A stretch of DNA of 64,000 nt from an uncultured Duncaniella sp. (GTDB taxonomy: Bacteria; Bacteroidota; Bacteroidia; Bacteroidales; Muribaculaceae). Shown piece by piece: positions 1 through 7,653 of this stretch. The notes under the pieces are model-generated. The model ran no database searches. It was not told where the DNA came from and saw only the letters and a program-made list of their open reading frames with translations. The stretch's first letter is position 1, and each line of letters opens with the position of its first letter. The translations under genes and the position numbers were made by a program. The stretch is taken from assembly GCA_958352885.1 (NCBI GenBank), contig CATWQI010000005.1, forward strand, positions 236,832 to 300,831. The letters are read 5' to 3'.

Positions 1-22
1 TATTCTCCTTTTAAAATTTTGG

Positions 23-41
23 TATCTCTTGGCAAGAGATA
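23..41. repeat. 19-bp perfect palindrome, copy 1
   Basis: The arms TATCTCTTG and CAAGAGATA flank one central G. A second copy with central C lies at 221-239. A 9-1-9 symmetry suggests a dimeric DNA-binding protein site, but no gene in the window is clearly adjacent. Confidence 0.6.
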
Positions 42-220
42 CGGATAGAAAATATTGGTCTGATAACCAGTCGATATCAATATCACAAATATAAAAATTA
101 AAGCAATATGAAAATAGAAGGCAACATGTGGTATACCTGCCACAATTGTGTGGCAAGACTTAAAATCAAGGTATAAGTTGCATAATTCAACGGAATATAG
201 TAATTTTGTCCACAGTTAAG

Positions 221-239
221 TATCTCTTGCCAAGAGATT
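221..239. repeat. 19-bp palindrome, copy 2
   Basis: The arms TATCTCTTG and CAAGAGATT flank one central C, with a single outermost mismatch. It is 198 bp from copy 1 and keeps the same arms, so the pair is unlikely to be chance. Confidence 0.6.
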
Positions 240-449
240 TGGATATTCGCGAAACAAAGAAGCCTCAGAACCGGATGGTACTGAGGCGTTAATGTTTTAG
301 GGAAGCATAGGTGTTGAGGGGGATTTTTTGAGACCCTTCTTTGAGAACAACGCACTAAAGCGATGAGAGGATAATGGAATTGGCGTAGCCCATATATTGG
401 ATAGGAGCATCGCTCCTTCGAACCGCCAGAGCTTCCGGCTTCATATTAC

Positions 450-507
450 CACCGATAAAATAAAAGTACCCTCAAAAGTCATTTTTCTGATACTTTTTCG
501 GGTACTT
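450..507 (-). terminator. terminator downstream of tRNA-Ser
   Basis: Read on the minus strand, an 8-bp perfect stem (AAGTACCC at 507-500 with GGGTACTT at 471-464) encloses a long loop and is followed by a T-rich tail (TTATTTTAT). It lies about 35 bp beyond the tRNA 3' end, so it probably ends that transcript. Confidence 0.5.
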
Positions 508-540
508 ATTTTGTAAACCGCTGATAATTAGCGAATGTTG

Positions 541-627
541 CGGAAAGACAGGGATTCGAACCCTGGGTTCCCGTAAGGGAACAACGGTTTTCGAGACCGC
601 CCCGATCGACCACTCCGGCATCTTTCC
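541..627 (-). tRNA. tRNA-Ser (anticodon CGA)
   Basis: The minus strand folds as an 87-nt class II tRNA. The acceptor stem is GGAAAGA with TCTTTCC and discriminator G. The anticodon loop reads C-T-CGA-A-A, giving anticodon CGA for UCG. There is a long variable arm (about GTTCCC/GGGAAC) and a T arm with GGTTCGAATCC. The long variable arm is diagnostic of tRNA-Ser. CCA is not encoded; the genome continues CAA, so it must be added after transcription. Confidence 0.95.
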
Positions 628-982
628 TTGGTCTTGTCTTTTCTGTGTCTGCATTTCCGATGCTATGCCATTTGTCTGGTTTGAATCAGAAACACATCCA
701 TTAGTTTTTGACGGTGCAAAGTTAGATATTTTTATATTCAAATCCAAATCAAAATTTCATGCCCGACGAGATGATTCGTCAAATCAGGAAACTATAATCA
801 ATTTATATAATCATTTTCGGCAGTCGTCTCAACTGTTGATTTATATTCAAATCCTATCTTGTATCCCCTGTGCTTATCAGAGTAAACTGTGATAAATCCG
901 TATGTAGACCGGACTTTTTTTATTTCCGGCATGATGGTACCGCTTTTTTATGTACCTTTGCGCCTACTTAACGGTAAATACT
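628..982. other. intergenic, no gene seen
   Basis: This AT-rich spacer lies between the tRNA and the ogt-like gene. The open frame at 665-892 has no recognisable family and a composition unlike neighbouring genes. The only element I can support is the promoter near its right end. Confidence 0.5.
953..960 (+). promoter_or_regulatory. -7 box for ogt-like gene
   Basis: TACCTTTG followed by C matches the Bacteroidetes -7 consensus TAnnTTTG. It lies 23 bp before the ATG at 983. An in-frame upstream ATG at 950 would overlap this box, which is why the later start is preferred. Confidence 0.6.
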
Positions 983-1522
983 ATGCGTCATCTCAATTGT
1001 GAAATTCATCCACCGGCTATCATTATCAAATATTACGATTCTCCATGCGGAAGATTGATGCTCGGGTCATTCGGAAATTGTCTGTGCCTTTGTGACTGGC
1101 TATCCGGGAAAACCAACGAACGCATCCATGCCAGGATAATCAAACAACTTAGAGCCGAGTTCTCGGAGGGAACATCAGCATGCCTTGATATGGCCACAAA
1201 CCAACTGAATGAATATTTTGCTGGCAAACGCAGGGATTTCGACGTTCCGTTACTATCTATCGGCACTGAATTCCAGAAATACGTTTGGAAGAAACTCATG
1301 GATGTGCCATATGGCGCTACAGAAGCATACGGGGCATTTGCCCACAGAATTGGGTGTCCCACTGCTGTACGTGCTGTCGCAAATGCCAACGGAGCAAATC
1401 CGATATCTATTTTTGTTCCCTGCCACCGTATCATAGGGAGCAACGGCTCTCTTACCGGTTATGGTGGCGGACTTGCAATCAAACAATTCCTTATCAGACT
1501 TGAGTCAGATAATTCCGAGTGA
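983..1522 (+). CDS. ogt: methylated-DNA--protein-cysteine methyltransferase (Ogt type)
   Basis: A 179-residue suicide repair protein that transfers the alkyl group from O6-alkylguanine (or O4-alkylthymine) in DNA to its own cysteine. The active-site signature PCHRII is present with the acceptor Cys near residue 147, followed by the usual G-x-L-x-G-Y-G-G-G-L loop. The central segment VPYGATEAYGAFAHRIG is the family's DNA-binding helix region; its usual Arg finger pattern is seen as AVRAVANANGANP. Length fits Ogt, and there is no fused Ada domain. The start at 983 was chosen because the -7 promoter box overlaps the upstream ATG. It converges with the LuxR-type gene. Confidence 0.92.
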   Translation: MRHLNCEIHPPAIIIKYYDSPCGRLMLGSFGNCLCLCDWLSGKTNERIHARIIKQLRAEFSEGTSACLDMATNQLNEYFAGKRRDFDVPLLSIGTEFQKYVWKKLMDVPYGATEAYGAFAHRIGCPTAVRAVANANGANPISIFVPCHRIIGSNGSLTGYGGGLAIKQFLIRLESDNSE

Positions 1523-1535
1523 TTTCGCCACTCGG
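1515..1535. terminator. possible shared hairpin between convergent genes
   Basis: CCGAGTG and CACTCGG form a perfect 7-bp stem with a 7-nt loop. It overlaps the ogt stop codon and sits between two convergent genes. There is no T-run on either strand, so the terminator role is inferred from position only. Confidence 0.35.
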
Positions 1536-1558
1536 CATGCATCGACCGAATTCTTCAC

Positions 1559-2026
1559 TCACAACTTCGCAATAATCGCTTGTCTGTGACGACTTACCGT
1601 GTGTTTGCTGATGGCGAGAATGCCGGCAATCTCCTCGCTTGTCCTCCCTGTCTCAATCAGATTAAGCACCTGGAGCTCACGAGCGCTTAGAATTCTGCTG
1701 TCGCCAGCCGGAGTAAGTTCCTCTCTCCCACCGGTAACCGAATTTACCACCATGCTTTTCCATACAAAACCGAATATAAGAGGAGAGTAGTCAGTCTGCC
1801 TCAACCCCATACGCAAGCCGAACGTACCTGAAACAATCAGGCTTACAGCATTTCGCAGATCGCTCAATACCACCACGGCGTTTTCCACTTCGGCAAATGC
1901 TTTCGTATAACAAACCACATCCTTATTCCCGTCTGCCACATCGCCGAAATCCTGGTTTCTGAGCATAGAGTCAAGCCGTGAAAAATAACTCATAAGTGAA
2001 AATAACAAATGGTTATTTGTAAGCAT
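1559..2026 (-). CDS. LuxR-type HTH transcriptional regulator
   Basis: A 155-residue protein with a C-terminal LuxR/GerE helix-turn-helix (about residues 105-155: LSARELQVLNLIETGRTSEEIAGILAIS split across two helices, then KHTVSRHRQAI). The N-terminal 100 residues look like a small sensor-like domain, perhaps PAS-like, but no phosphoacceptor Asp pattern of a receiver is evident. It is divergent from the DUF1349 gene, and the two promoters appear to overlap around 2049-2066. The ligand or partner is unknown. Confidence 0.8.
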   Translation of the reverse strand: MLTNNHLLFSLMSYFSRLDSMLRNQDFGDVADGNKDVVCYTKAFAEVENAVVVLSDLRNAVSLIVSGTFGLRMGLRQTDYSPLIFGFVWKSMVVNSVTGGREELTPAGDSRILSARELQVLNLIETGRTSEEIAGILAISKHTVSRHRQAIIAKL

Positions 2027-2048
2027 TGTCTTTTATCTTACAAGCCCT

Positions 2049-2066
2049 TAACTTTGCAAAGTTTAT
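2049..2066. promoter_or_regulatory. overlapping divergent promoter elements
   Basis: The plus strand shows TAACTTTG at 2049-2056. Its reverse image AAACTTTG begins immediately after it, so AACTTTGCAAAGTT forms a 14-bp palindrome. The plus box suits the DUF1349 gene at 2140; the minus box would serve the LuxR-type gene at 2026. Confidence 0.5.
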
Positions 2067-2139
2067 AAAAAGCGATAGTCATTGCCAATATTAGCAGAAT
2101 ATCTTTTTTAACAACACAATCATCACATCACTTTCAGTC

Positions 2140-2727
2140 ATGAGAATATCACGCTCTCTATTCATCACATTGGTTTTCATACTAATTTCCTCAACCGCCC
2201 CAAAAGCACAGACACTTGAAAAGATGAACTGGTTCAATGAACCCTCCGAATGGTCAATAAGCGGAAACAAACTGACCATGACAGTGACTCCCAAGAGCGA
2301 TTACTGGAGAGTCTCCCACTATGGATTCACAGTTGATGACCCACCTTTTTACTATGCCGAGTATGGAGGCGAATTTGAAGCGAAGGTCAAAATAGCCGGC
2401 GACTACAAAGTCCGCTTTGACCAGGCAGGGATAATGATACGTATCGACCACGAAAACTATATCAAGACGGGAATAGAATTCGTAGATGGGAAATACAACC
2501 TTTCCACTGTTGTCACCCACCACACATCCGACTGGAGCGTAATCCGGCTTGATAAACCTGTTGAGCATATCTGGATAAAAGCTGTGCGGCGTCTCGACGC
2601 AATCGAGATATTCTACTCCTTCGATGATAAGGAGTACACAATGATGCATTTGCCCATACTTACTCCTATAATCTCCTCTCTCCTGCGCTATTTGTCAGCA
2701 AAAAGCTGTATATTTGCCTCCATATAA
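2140..2727 (+). pseudogene. DUF1349 family secreted protein, 3' end lost
   Basis: The 195 codons start with a signal peptide (about residues 1-23, ending PKAQ) and continue with a concanavalin-like DUF1349 domain: WFNEPSEWSISGN, DYWRVSHYGFTVDD, GEFEAKVKIAGDY, GIMIRIDHENYIKTGIEFVDG, WIKAVRRLDAIEIFYSFDD. After YTMMHLP (about residue 171) the sequence stops looking like the family and ends in an unrelated tail that runs into the promoter of the next gene. Family members normally continue about 30-35 residues with the last strands. Neither other frame continues the homology, so a small deletion is likelier than a frameshift. The truncated product may be inactive. Confidence 0.65.
2709..2716 (+). 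promoter_or_regulatory. -7 box for nitroreductase gene
   Basis: TATATTTG followed by C matches TAnnTTTG. It lies inside the last codons of the truncated DUF1349 frame, 17 bp before the ATG at 2734. Confidence 0.5.
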
Positions 2728-2733
2728 TTAGCC

Positions 2734-3567
2734 ATGCTTAAAATGGATATTCTTGAGGCTATCAGAACGAGGGTGTCAGTGCGCAGCTACTCCGGAGCGG
2801 CATTAACCGATGAACAGGCGGAAACGCTCAAATCTGCATCACACGAAATTTCGGCTCCATTTGGCGGAAGTGTGACTATACGGCTCAAAGGATTCGATCT
2901 GGAAGGAGCATACAAACCGAGCACCTATGGCATTATCACCGGTGCGCATGACTTCCTTCTGATGGCACTCGGCAATGATGAATCCTCGGCACTGAGCGGA
3001 GGTTTCCTACTGGAACATGTGGTTCTCAAAGCTACCGGGCTCGGACTTGGCACATGCTGGATAGCAGCCACATTCCGTGGGAGCGATTTTGAAAAGGGTA
3101 TGACATGGAATAACGGGGAATCTCTACGCATCATCTGTCCTGTCGGCATACCATCGGCGAAACGCAGCCTAAAGGAGAGATTAATGCGCTTTGCCGTAAG
3201 GAGCAACAAACGCAAACCCTTCAACGAACTATTTTTCCGTGACAACTTTTCAGCGCCTCTTGATGATGACAACCGTTTTGCCCAATCTCTCGCAATGATG
3301 AGGCTTGCACCATCGTCAACTAACTCCCAACCCTGGAGAGCAACTGTCAACGGCGACACTGTGCATTTCTATTACAAACCCAAAAGCCACCTCTCGGTAC
3401 TTGACTGCGGCATAGGGCTATATCACTTCGTCGCAACCGAGCGTTACCATCATCGCCCCGGCAACTTTCTCCATTCCTCCACCCCGCCATCTGCGCCTGA
3501 TGACTGGATTTACCTCATATCCTACTCAACCTGTCATACCGACGATGCGGAAGCAACCATCCCGTGA
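2734..3567 (+). CDS. nitroreductase family protein (paralog 1)
   Basis: A 277-residue FMN-dependent nitroreductase-like protein of the TM1586 type. FMN-phosphate-contacting residues are expected in the N-terminal RTRVSVRSYSG motif. Conserved blocks are YKPSTYGIITGAHDF, GLGLGTCWIAATF, RLAPSSTNSQPWR and VLDCGIGLYHF. It is a clear paralog of the gene at 53673, sharing all these blocks. An internal ATG at 2743 (MDILEAI) aligns exactly with the start of that paralog and may be the true start. The C-terminus (STCHTDDAEATIP) extends past the paralog and overlaps the convergent gene by 34 bp. The substrate is unknown; the family reduces nitro- or quinone-like compounds. Confidence 0.85.
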   Translation: MLKMDILEAIRTRVSVRSYSGAALTDEQAETLKSASHEISAPFGGSVTIRLKGFDLEGAYKPSTYGIITGAHDFLLMALGNDESSALSGGFLLEHVVLKATGLGLGTCWIAATFRGSDFEKGMTWNNGESLRIICPVGIPSAKRSLKERLMRFAVRSNKRKPFNELFFRDNFSAPLDDDNRFAQSLAMMRLAPSSTNSQPWRATVNGDTVHFYYKPKSHLSVLDCGIGLYHFVATERYHHRPGNFLHSSTPPSAPDDWIYLISYSTCHTDDAEATIP

Positions 3568-4007
3568 CTCCTATTTTTTACCCTCATGATTCGTCGAGAT
3601 TCCCGACGCTTCTCTCTTGCGAGCTCACGTTCATACTCACGGCGTTGACTACGGTTCATACGGGGCTGCGACACACATGTCTCACCTGATTCTTTCACGG
3701 AATTACTCCCTGTAGTCGACTTGAGACGTCGCAGACGGGCTCTTTCTCTGGCAGATGCAGACCGGCGTATAGCTTTGTCTATCTCCGGCTTAATCATCAT
3801 CATTGCCACTTTGATCAGAATTTCCACCCCGTCAAAATCGACATCTTCACCCCGGACATAGCTATCAAACAATCGTACCGCCTCGGAGGCAAATCCCGGC
3901 ATCCCGAGAGTGTCATCAAGCGTATGATTGAGCCGACCCACAAAATCATTATAAGCTTTCTTCGAGATACGAATTTCATTCCGGGCAATGACATCAGTCT
4001 TTTTCAT
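3534..4007 (-). CDS. hypothetical basic protein
   Basis: A 157-residue protein that I do not recognise with confidence. The N-terminal half is helical (MKKTDVIARNEIRISKKAYNDF). The phrase MMMIKPEIDKAIRR is faintly like phage-type DUF6291 replication proteins. The C-terminal third is strongly basic (RRSASARERARLRR, RSQRREYERELAREK), suggesting nucleic-acid or charged-surface binding. A longer open frame starts at 4226, but the ATG at 4007 is preferred because a -7 box lies 36 bp upstream and the longer frame would overlap the SDR gene antisense-like. Confidence 0.55.
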   Translation of the reverse strand: MKKTDVIARNEIRISKKAYNDFVGRLNHTLDDTLGMPGFASEAVRLFDSYVRGEDVDFDGVEILIKVAMMMIKPEIDKAIRRSASARERARLRRLKSTTGSNSVKESGETCVSQPRMNRSQRREYERELAREKRRESRRIMRVKNRSHGMVASASSV

Positions 4008-4042
4008 AGTAAAAACAGTAATATAATAGGTTAATATTACTG

Positions 4043-4050
4043 CAAAGTTA
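4043..4050 (-). promoter_or_regulatory. -7 box for hypothetical gene
   Basis: On the minus strand TAACTTTG followed by C lies 36 bp before the ATG at 4007 and supports that start. Confidence 0.55.
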
Positions 4051-4149
4051 CATGCCACACCGACCTGAATAGTGCGATAATAAAAAAGAGAGCTAAAAAA
4101 AGCGGTCGCATCCTTCAACTCGGGAGGATGCGACTGATTGACAGACGAA

Positions 4150-4953
4150 TCATTCAGGCTTTGCTTCAATCGTCTCGACCACGGAGTTCTCCGCAATCTC
4201 AGTCTTTGTGGCGGGTGACGAGACATGCACTGACATCTTTTCCCATATCCGTTCGGGAATCATGCTCCACAACCTATAACCGACTGCCCAGCGACGGTCT
4301 ATGACCACCATGCGCGACTTATTAATCAACGCTCTGATAATCTGCGGCACTACCGCTTCAAGTTCCATTGTGAATGGATATTCACGTGCCGGGTCAAGAA
4401 GCGGGGTTCGTATCCACCCGGGACGTATATCCGTGAATTTTATATCGATTCCCTGCATATTGGCAAGCTGCTCCAATGCCTGGAGATAGGTCTGCTGGAA
4501 TTTTTTTGACGATGAATAGCTCGCCAGCTCGCCTATTCCCTTGGTGCCGGCTACCGAGGTAATGGCAGCTATATGTCCCTTACGGGAATTCACATCACGG
4601 AAGTAACGGAAAGCAGTGTCAATCATGCGGGTAAAGCCTACGACATTGGTGTTGACCGTTGCGACTTCCTCCTCGGTAATTATAGCCGGATTCTGGTAAC
4701 CTATCCCTGACACATGGAAGTATATATCCATGCCGCCAAGCTTCTTGATAAGCCGTTCAAGGCGCATCACTGAATCCTTATGGGTAACATCTATATGCTC
4801 CCACTCCACACGCTCGGGAAAACGCTTCTGAAGTTCTTTCATCACCTCGTCCTTGCGACCCGCAACTCCCACACGCCAACCGGCTGTGGCATAAATCTCA
4901 GCGACACGCAGACCGATGCCCGATGTCGCACCCATAATAACAATATGTTTCAT
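4150..4953 (-). CDS. short-chain dehydrogenase/reductase (SDR)
   Basis: A 267-residue Rossmann-fold NAD(P)-dependent oxidoreductase. The cofactor motif GATSGIG is at residues 8-14, and the catalytic set is Ser133, Tyr146 and Lys150 (YSSSK). ARG-type residues after the second strand (AGRKDE) favour NADPH. A C-terminal extension after residue 215 holds a hydrophobic WAVGYRLWSMIPERIW segment that may associate with membrane. The substrate cannot be told from sequence. It is followed by an apparently separate transcription unit on the same strand. Confidence 0.88.
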   Translation of the reverse strand: MKHIVIMGATSGIGLRVAEIYATAGWRVGVAGRKDEVMKELQKRFPERVEWEHIDVTHKDSVMRLERLIKKLGGMDIYFHVSGIGYQNPAIITEEEVATVNTNVVGFTRMIDTAFRYFRDVNSRKGHIAAITSVAGTKGIGELASYSSSKKFQQTYLQALEQLANMQGIDIKFTDIRPGWIRTPLLDPAREYPFTMELEAVVPQIIRALINKSRMVVIDRRWAVGYRLWSMIPERIWEKMSVHVSSPATKTEIAENSVVETIEAKPE

Positions 4954-5020
4954 ATAATCCGTTGACAGATATCTTAGTGTTTACACTATAAACACCTGAA
5001 AGTGCGAATTTGTTAACGGA

Positions 5021-7462
5021 TTATTCAAACACACCTTCTATCGACGATTCCTCCGCATTTGTGTCGGCATCTACCGGCTCGTCATAATAGCCGTAAAATT
5101 CCTTCTCGCACATATTAAAATCCGCAGGGAACTTAAACCTCGCGGACTGCGAGTAATTGAGTGTCGGGTCGGCATATACCTTCTTCATAAATCTGCCATA
5201 AATAGGCAGAGCCATTGAAGCTCCCTGACCGTAAGCCATCGTATTGAAGTGGATATAACGTTCATCACCTCCCACCCACGTACCGGCGACAAGCTGGGGG
5301 GTGAAGCCCATGAACCACCCGTCGGCATTATAGTTTGTCGTACCTGTCTTGCCTCCCATCTCAGCTGTCAGACCGAAGCGTGAGCGCACACGATGGGCTG
5401 TACCCTCGTTTACAACATTGAGAAGCATCGACAGAATACGGTAATAAGCCTTCTCGGAAATTACCTCCACATGACGGGGAGAAAATTCCGAAATAATATT
5501 GCCGTTATTGTCGGCTATGGCTGTCACAAACATCGGGTCAACACGCATACCATTGTTCGCAAACGCTGAATAGGCTGACACCATCTCCTTGACAGACACA
5601 TCCGCCGGACCGAGACAGAGCGACATCACAGCAGGCAATTCGGAAGTGATACCAAAATTATGCATTGTGCGCACAAGGGATGACGGAGACAACTGGGATA
5701 TCAGTCGTGCTGAAATCCAGTTGTTTGAGTTGGTAAGTGCCCACCTGAGGTCAACCATCTCCCCTACCCGTGCGCTGCCGGCATTTCGCGGAGCCCACAC
5801 TCGACCGCTCTCGTCAGTGAGAACCGGCTGGGTGTTGGAAAACTCGTCGCATGGAGTGAATCCTTCCTCCATTGCGTAGGTGTAGAGGAACGGCTTGACG
5901 GTCGAGCCAATCTGTCGCTTACCGGTCGACACCATATCATATTGGAAATATGAGAAATTCGGACCTCCCACGTATGCTTTTATATGCCCGTTGAGCGGAT
6001 CCATAGCCATAAATCCTGTACGCAGGAAATGTTTATGATAGAGCACTGAGTCAAGCGGAGTCATCACAGTGTCGACAGAACCGGAGTAAGTGAACACCTT
6101 CATCTCACGCGGTGTATTGAATGCCTTGTTTATTTCCTCGCGTGAAGCCCCTGCCTTTACCATATTTCGGTAGCGGTCGGTATTCTTCATCGCATTGCGT
6201 ATGAGATGATTACGTCGTATTTCTGAAAGTTCGGCACGGTCAGTGGTATATGGAGCGCCTTTAGTACCGCGCTTCTCACGGAAGAATGCTTTCTGAAGGT
6301 CGCCGCCGAGATGCTCAGCCACAGCCTCCTCGGCATACTGCTGCATGCGGGAGTCGATAGTGGTGTATATTTTCAGTCCGTCTGTATATATGTCATATTT
6401 TGAGCCGTCCGGCTTAGGATTCTTCTCTATCCAGCCGTAAAGCGGATTGGTATCCCATGCTATCGAATCATCAACATATTTCTGATTTTCCCACGCCTTG
6501 TAATTGGAGCGTTCAGGTTTTTTTGCCCGTAGCATCCGGCGCAACTCCTCACGGAAATACGGTGCGATACCGTCCTTGGTATCCACCCGGTGGAACTGCA
6601 GATTAAGAGGCAGGGCACTGAGGCTGTCAAGCTGCTCTTTGGTGATTTTGCCATTCTTCTCCATCTGCTGAAGGACAACGTTGCGACGCTGACGGGTACG
6701 CTCATTCTGACGTACCGGATTATAGTAAGCAGGATTCTTCACCATCCCGACAAGAGTCGCTGCCTCCTCGATGGTCAGATCCTTAGGAGCCTTACCGAAA
6801 TAGATATATGCAGCACTCTTGATTCCGACAGCGTTATACAGGAAATCAAACTGGTTGAGATACATTTTTATAATCTCCTCCTTCGAATAATAGCGCTCGA
6901 GCTTCACGGCTATCATCCACTCTATAGGTTTCTGCATGGCACGTGTAACGAGCCCCGAGCTGGTAGGCGAATAGAGCTGCTTGGCAAGCTGCTGAGTGAG
7001 CGTGGAACCACCTCCGGCATTCTTGTTGCCGAGAAGCACTGTCTTGAACAACACACGTCCAAGACCTCGCATATCAATACCTGAATGCTCCTCAAAACGC
7101 ACATCCTCTGTAGAGATAAGAGCATCGATGACATGCTGTGACACCTCGTCAAAGTCGGCATACACACGGTTGCCGGTCCCGGAGAAATATCTGCCTATCT
7201 CCTTGCCGTCCGAAGAGTAAAGCACGGACGCAAAACGGTCAGTAGGATTTTTAAGCTCCTCCACAGGGGGCATGTAACCTATCACTCCATTGTAAATCAG
7301 GAATAGAAAGAAAAACACGCCTACCACAGCAAGGATGAAAACAAGCCACATTGTGGCTATGATACCTCGGTGTGATTTAGTCGTAGGTTTATTGCCTTTT
7401 CCCTGCTTGCGGTTAGTATTGAGTGTTGTATTTGTATTGGTCTGTGAATTAGTTGATTCCAT
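5021..7462 (-). CDS. mrcA: penicillin-binding protein 1A (bifunctional)
   Basis: An 813-residue class A PBP that polymerises glycan strands and cross-links peptidoglycan stems. It has a short Thr/Asn-rich cytoplasmic tail, a transmembrane helix (about 36-58), and a GT51 glycosyltransferase domain with STEDVRFEEHSGID (catalytic Glu about 119) and GGGSTLTQQLAKQLY. The transpeptidase domain has GSTVKPF (nucleophile Ser about 520), SNN (about 579-581) and KTGTT (about 705). The ATG at 7462 was chosen; the codon before it is GTG, giving a possible one-residue extension. A -7 box lies at 7515-7522. Confidence 0.93.
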   Translation of the reverse strand: MESTNSQTNTNTTLNTNRKQGKGNKPTTKSHRGIIATMWLVFILAVVGVFFFLFLIYNGVIGYMPPVEELKNPTDRFASVLYSSDGKEIGRYFSGTGNRVYADFDEVSQHVIDALISTEDVRFEEHSGIDMRGLGRVLFKTVLLGNKNAGGGSTLTQQLAKQLYSPTSSGLVTRAMQKPIEWMIAVKLERYYSKEEIIKMYLNQFDFLYNAVGIKSAAYIYFGKAPKDLTIEEAATLVGMVKNPAYYNPVRQNERTRQRRNVVLQQMEKNGKITKEQLDSLSALPLNLQFHRVDTKDGIAPYFREELRRMLRAKKPERSNYKAWENQKYVDDSIAWDTNPLYGWIEKNPKPDGSKYDIYTDGLKIYTTIDSRMQQYAEEAVAEHLGGDLQKAFFREKRGTKGAPYTTDRAELSEIRRNHLIRNAMKNTDRYRNMVKAGASREEINKAFNTPREMKVFTYSGSVDTVMTPLDSVLYHKHFLRTGFMAMDPLNGHIKAYVGGPNFSYFQYDMVSTGKRQIGSTVKPFLYTYAMEEGFTPCDEFSNTQPVLTDESGRVWAPRNAGSARVGEMVDLRWALTNSNNWISARLISQLSPSSLVRTMHNFGITSELPAVMSLCLGPADVSVKEMVSAYSAFANNGMRVDPMFVTAIADNNGNIISEFSPRHVEVISEKAYYRILSMLLNVVNEGTAHRVRSRFGLTAEMGGKTGTTNYNADGWFMGFTPQLVAGTWVGGDERYIHFNTMAYGQGASMALPIYGRFMKKVYADPTLNYSQSARFKFPADFNMCEKEFYGYYDEPVDADTNAEESSIEGVFE

Positions 7463-7514
7463 CACTAAAAGTTATAAATGCCTTGAATCGATGATATCGT
7501 ATGATTTCAATTCG

Positions 7515-7522
7515 CAAATTTA
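7515..7522 (-). promoter_or_regulatory. -7 box for PBP1A gene
   Basis: On the minus strand TAAATTTG followed by C lies about 52 bp before the ATG at 7462. Confidence 0.5.
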
Positions 7523-7653
7523 GTGAAAATTTCCGAGTCAAAGTCCAAAAATCTGTTATTTCCTCAATATCGCTCTGCAATATTACAGATTTTTAGTGTA
7601 CATTTACATTATTATCGGCTATTACTGATAGAACCGGGAACCATGTCACACTC

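Larger units (their letters stand above)
1..540. other. gene-free left edge with palindromes
   Basis: I see no credible gene here; the open frames have atypical composition and no family resemblance. The stretch holds two near-identical palindromes (23-41 and 221-239), a 7-bp hairpin (262-268 with 281-287), and the tRNA terminator near its right end. It could be the regulatory region or 3' end of something outside the window. Confidence 0.5.

Noticed and set aside
98..747. Minus-strand open frames at 98-355 and 472-747 as genes
   Set aside because: Composition is not protein-like, and the second runs through the tRNA-Ser gene.
665..892. Plus-strand 75-codon frame after the tRNA
   Set aside because: No family resemblance and no promoter at a sensible distance.
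4008..4226. N-terminal extension of the hypothetical gene 3534-4007
   Set aside because: It would cross the -7 box and lie over the SDR gene; the internal ATG at 4007 fits the promoter.
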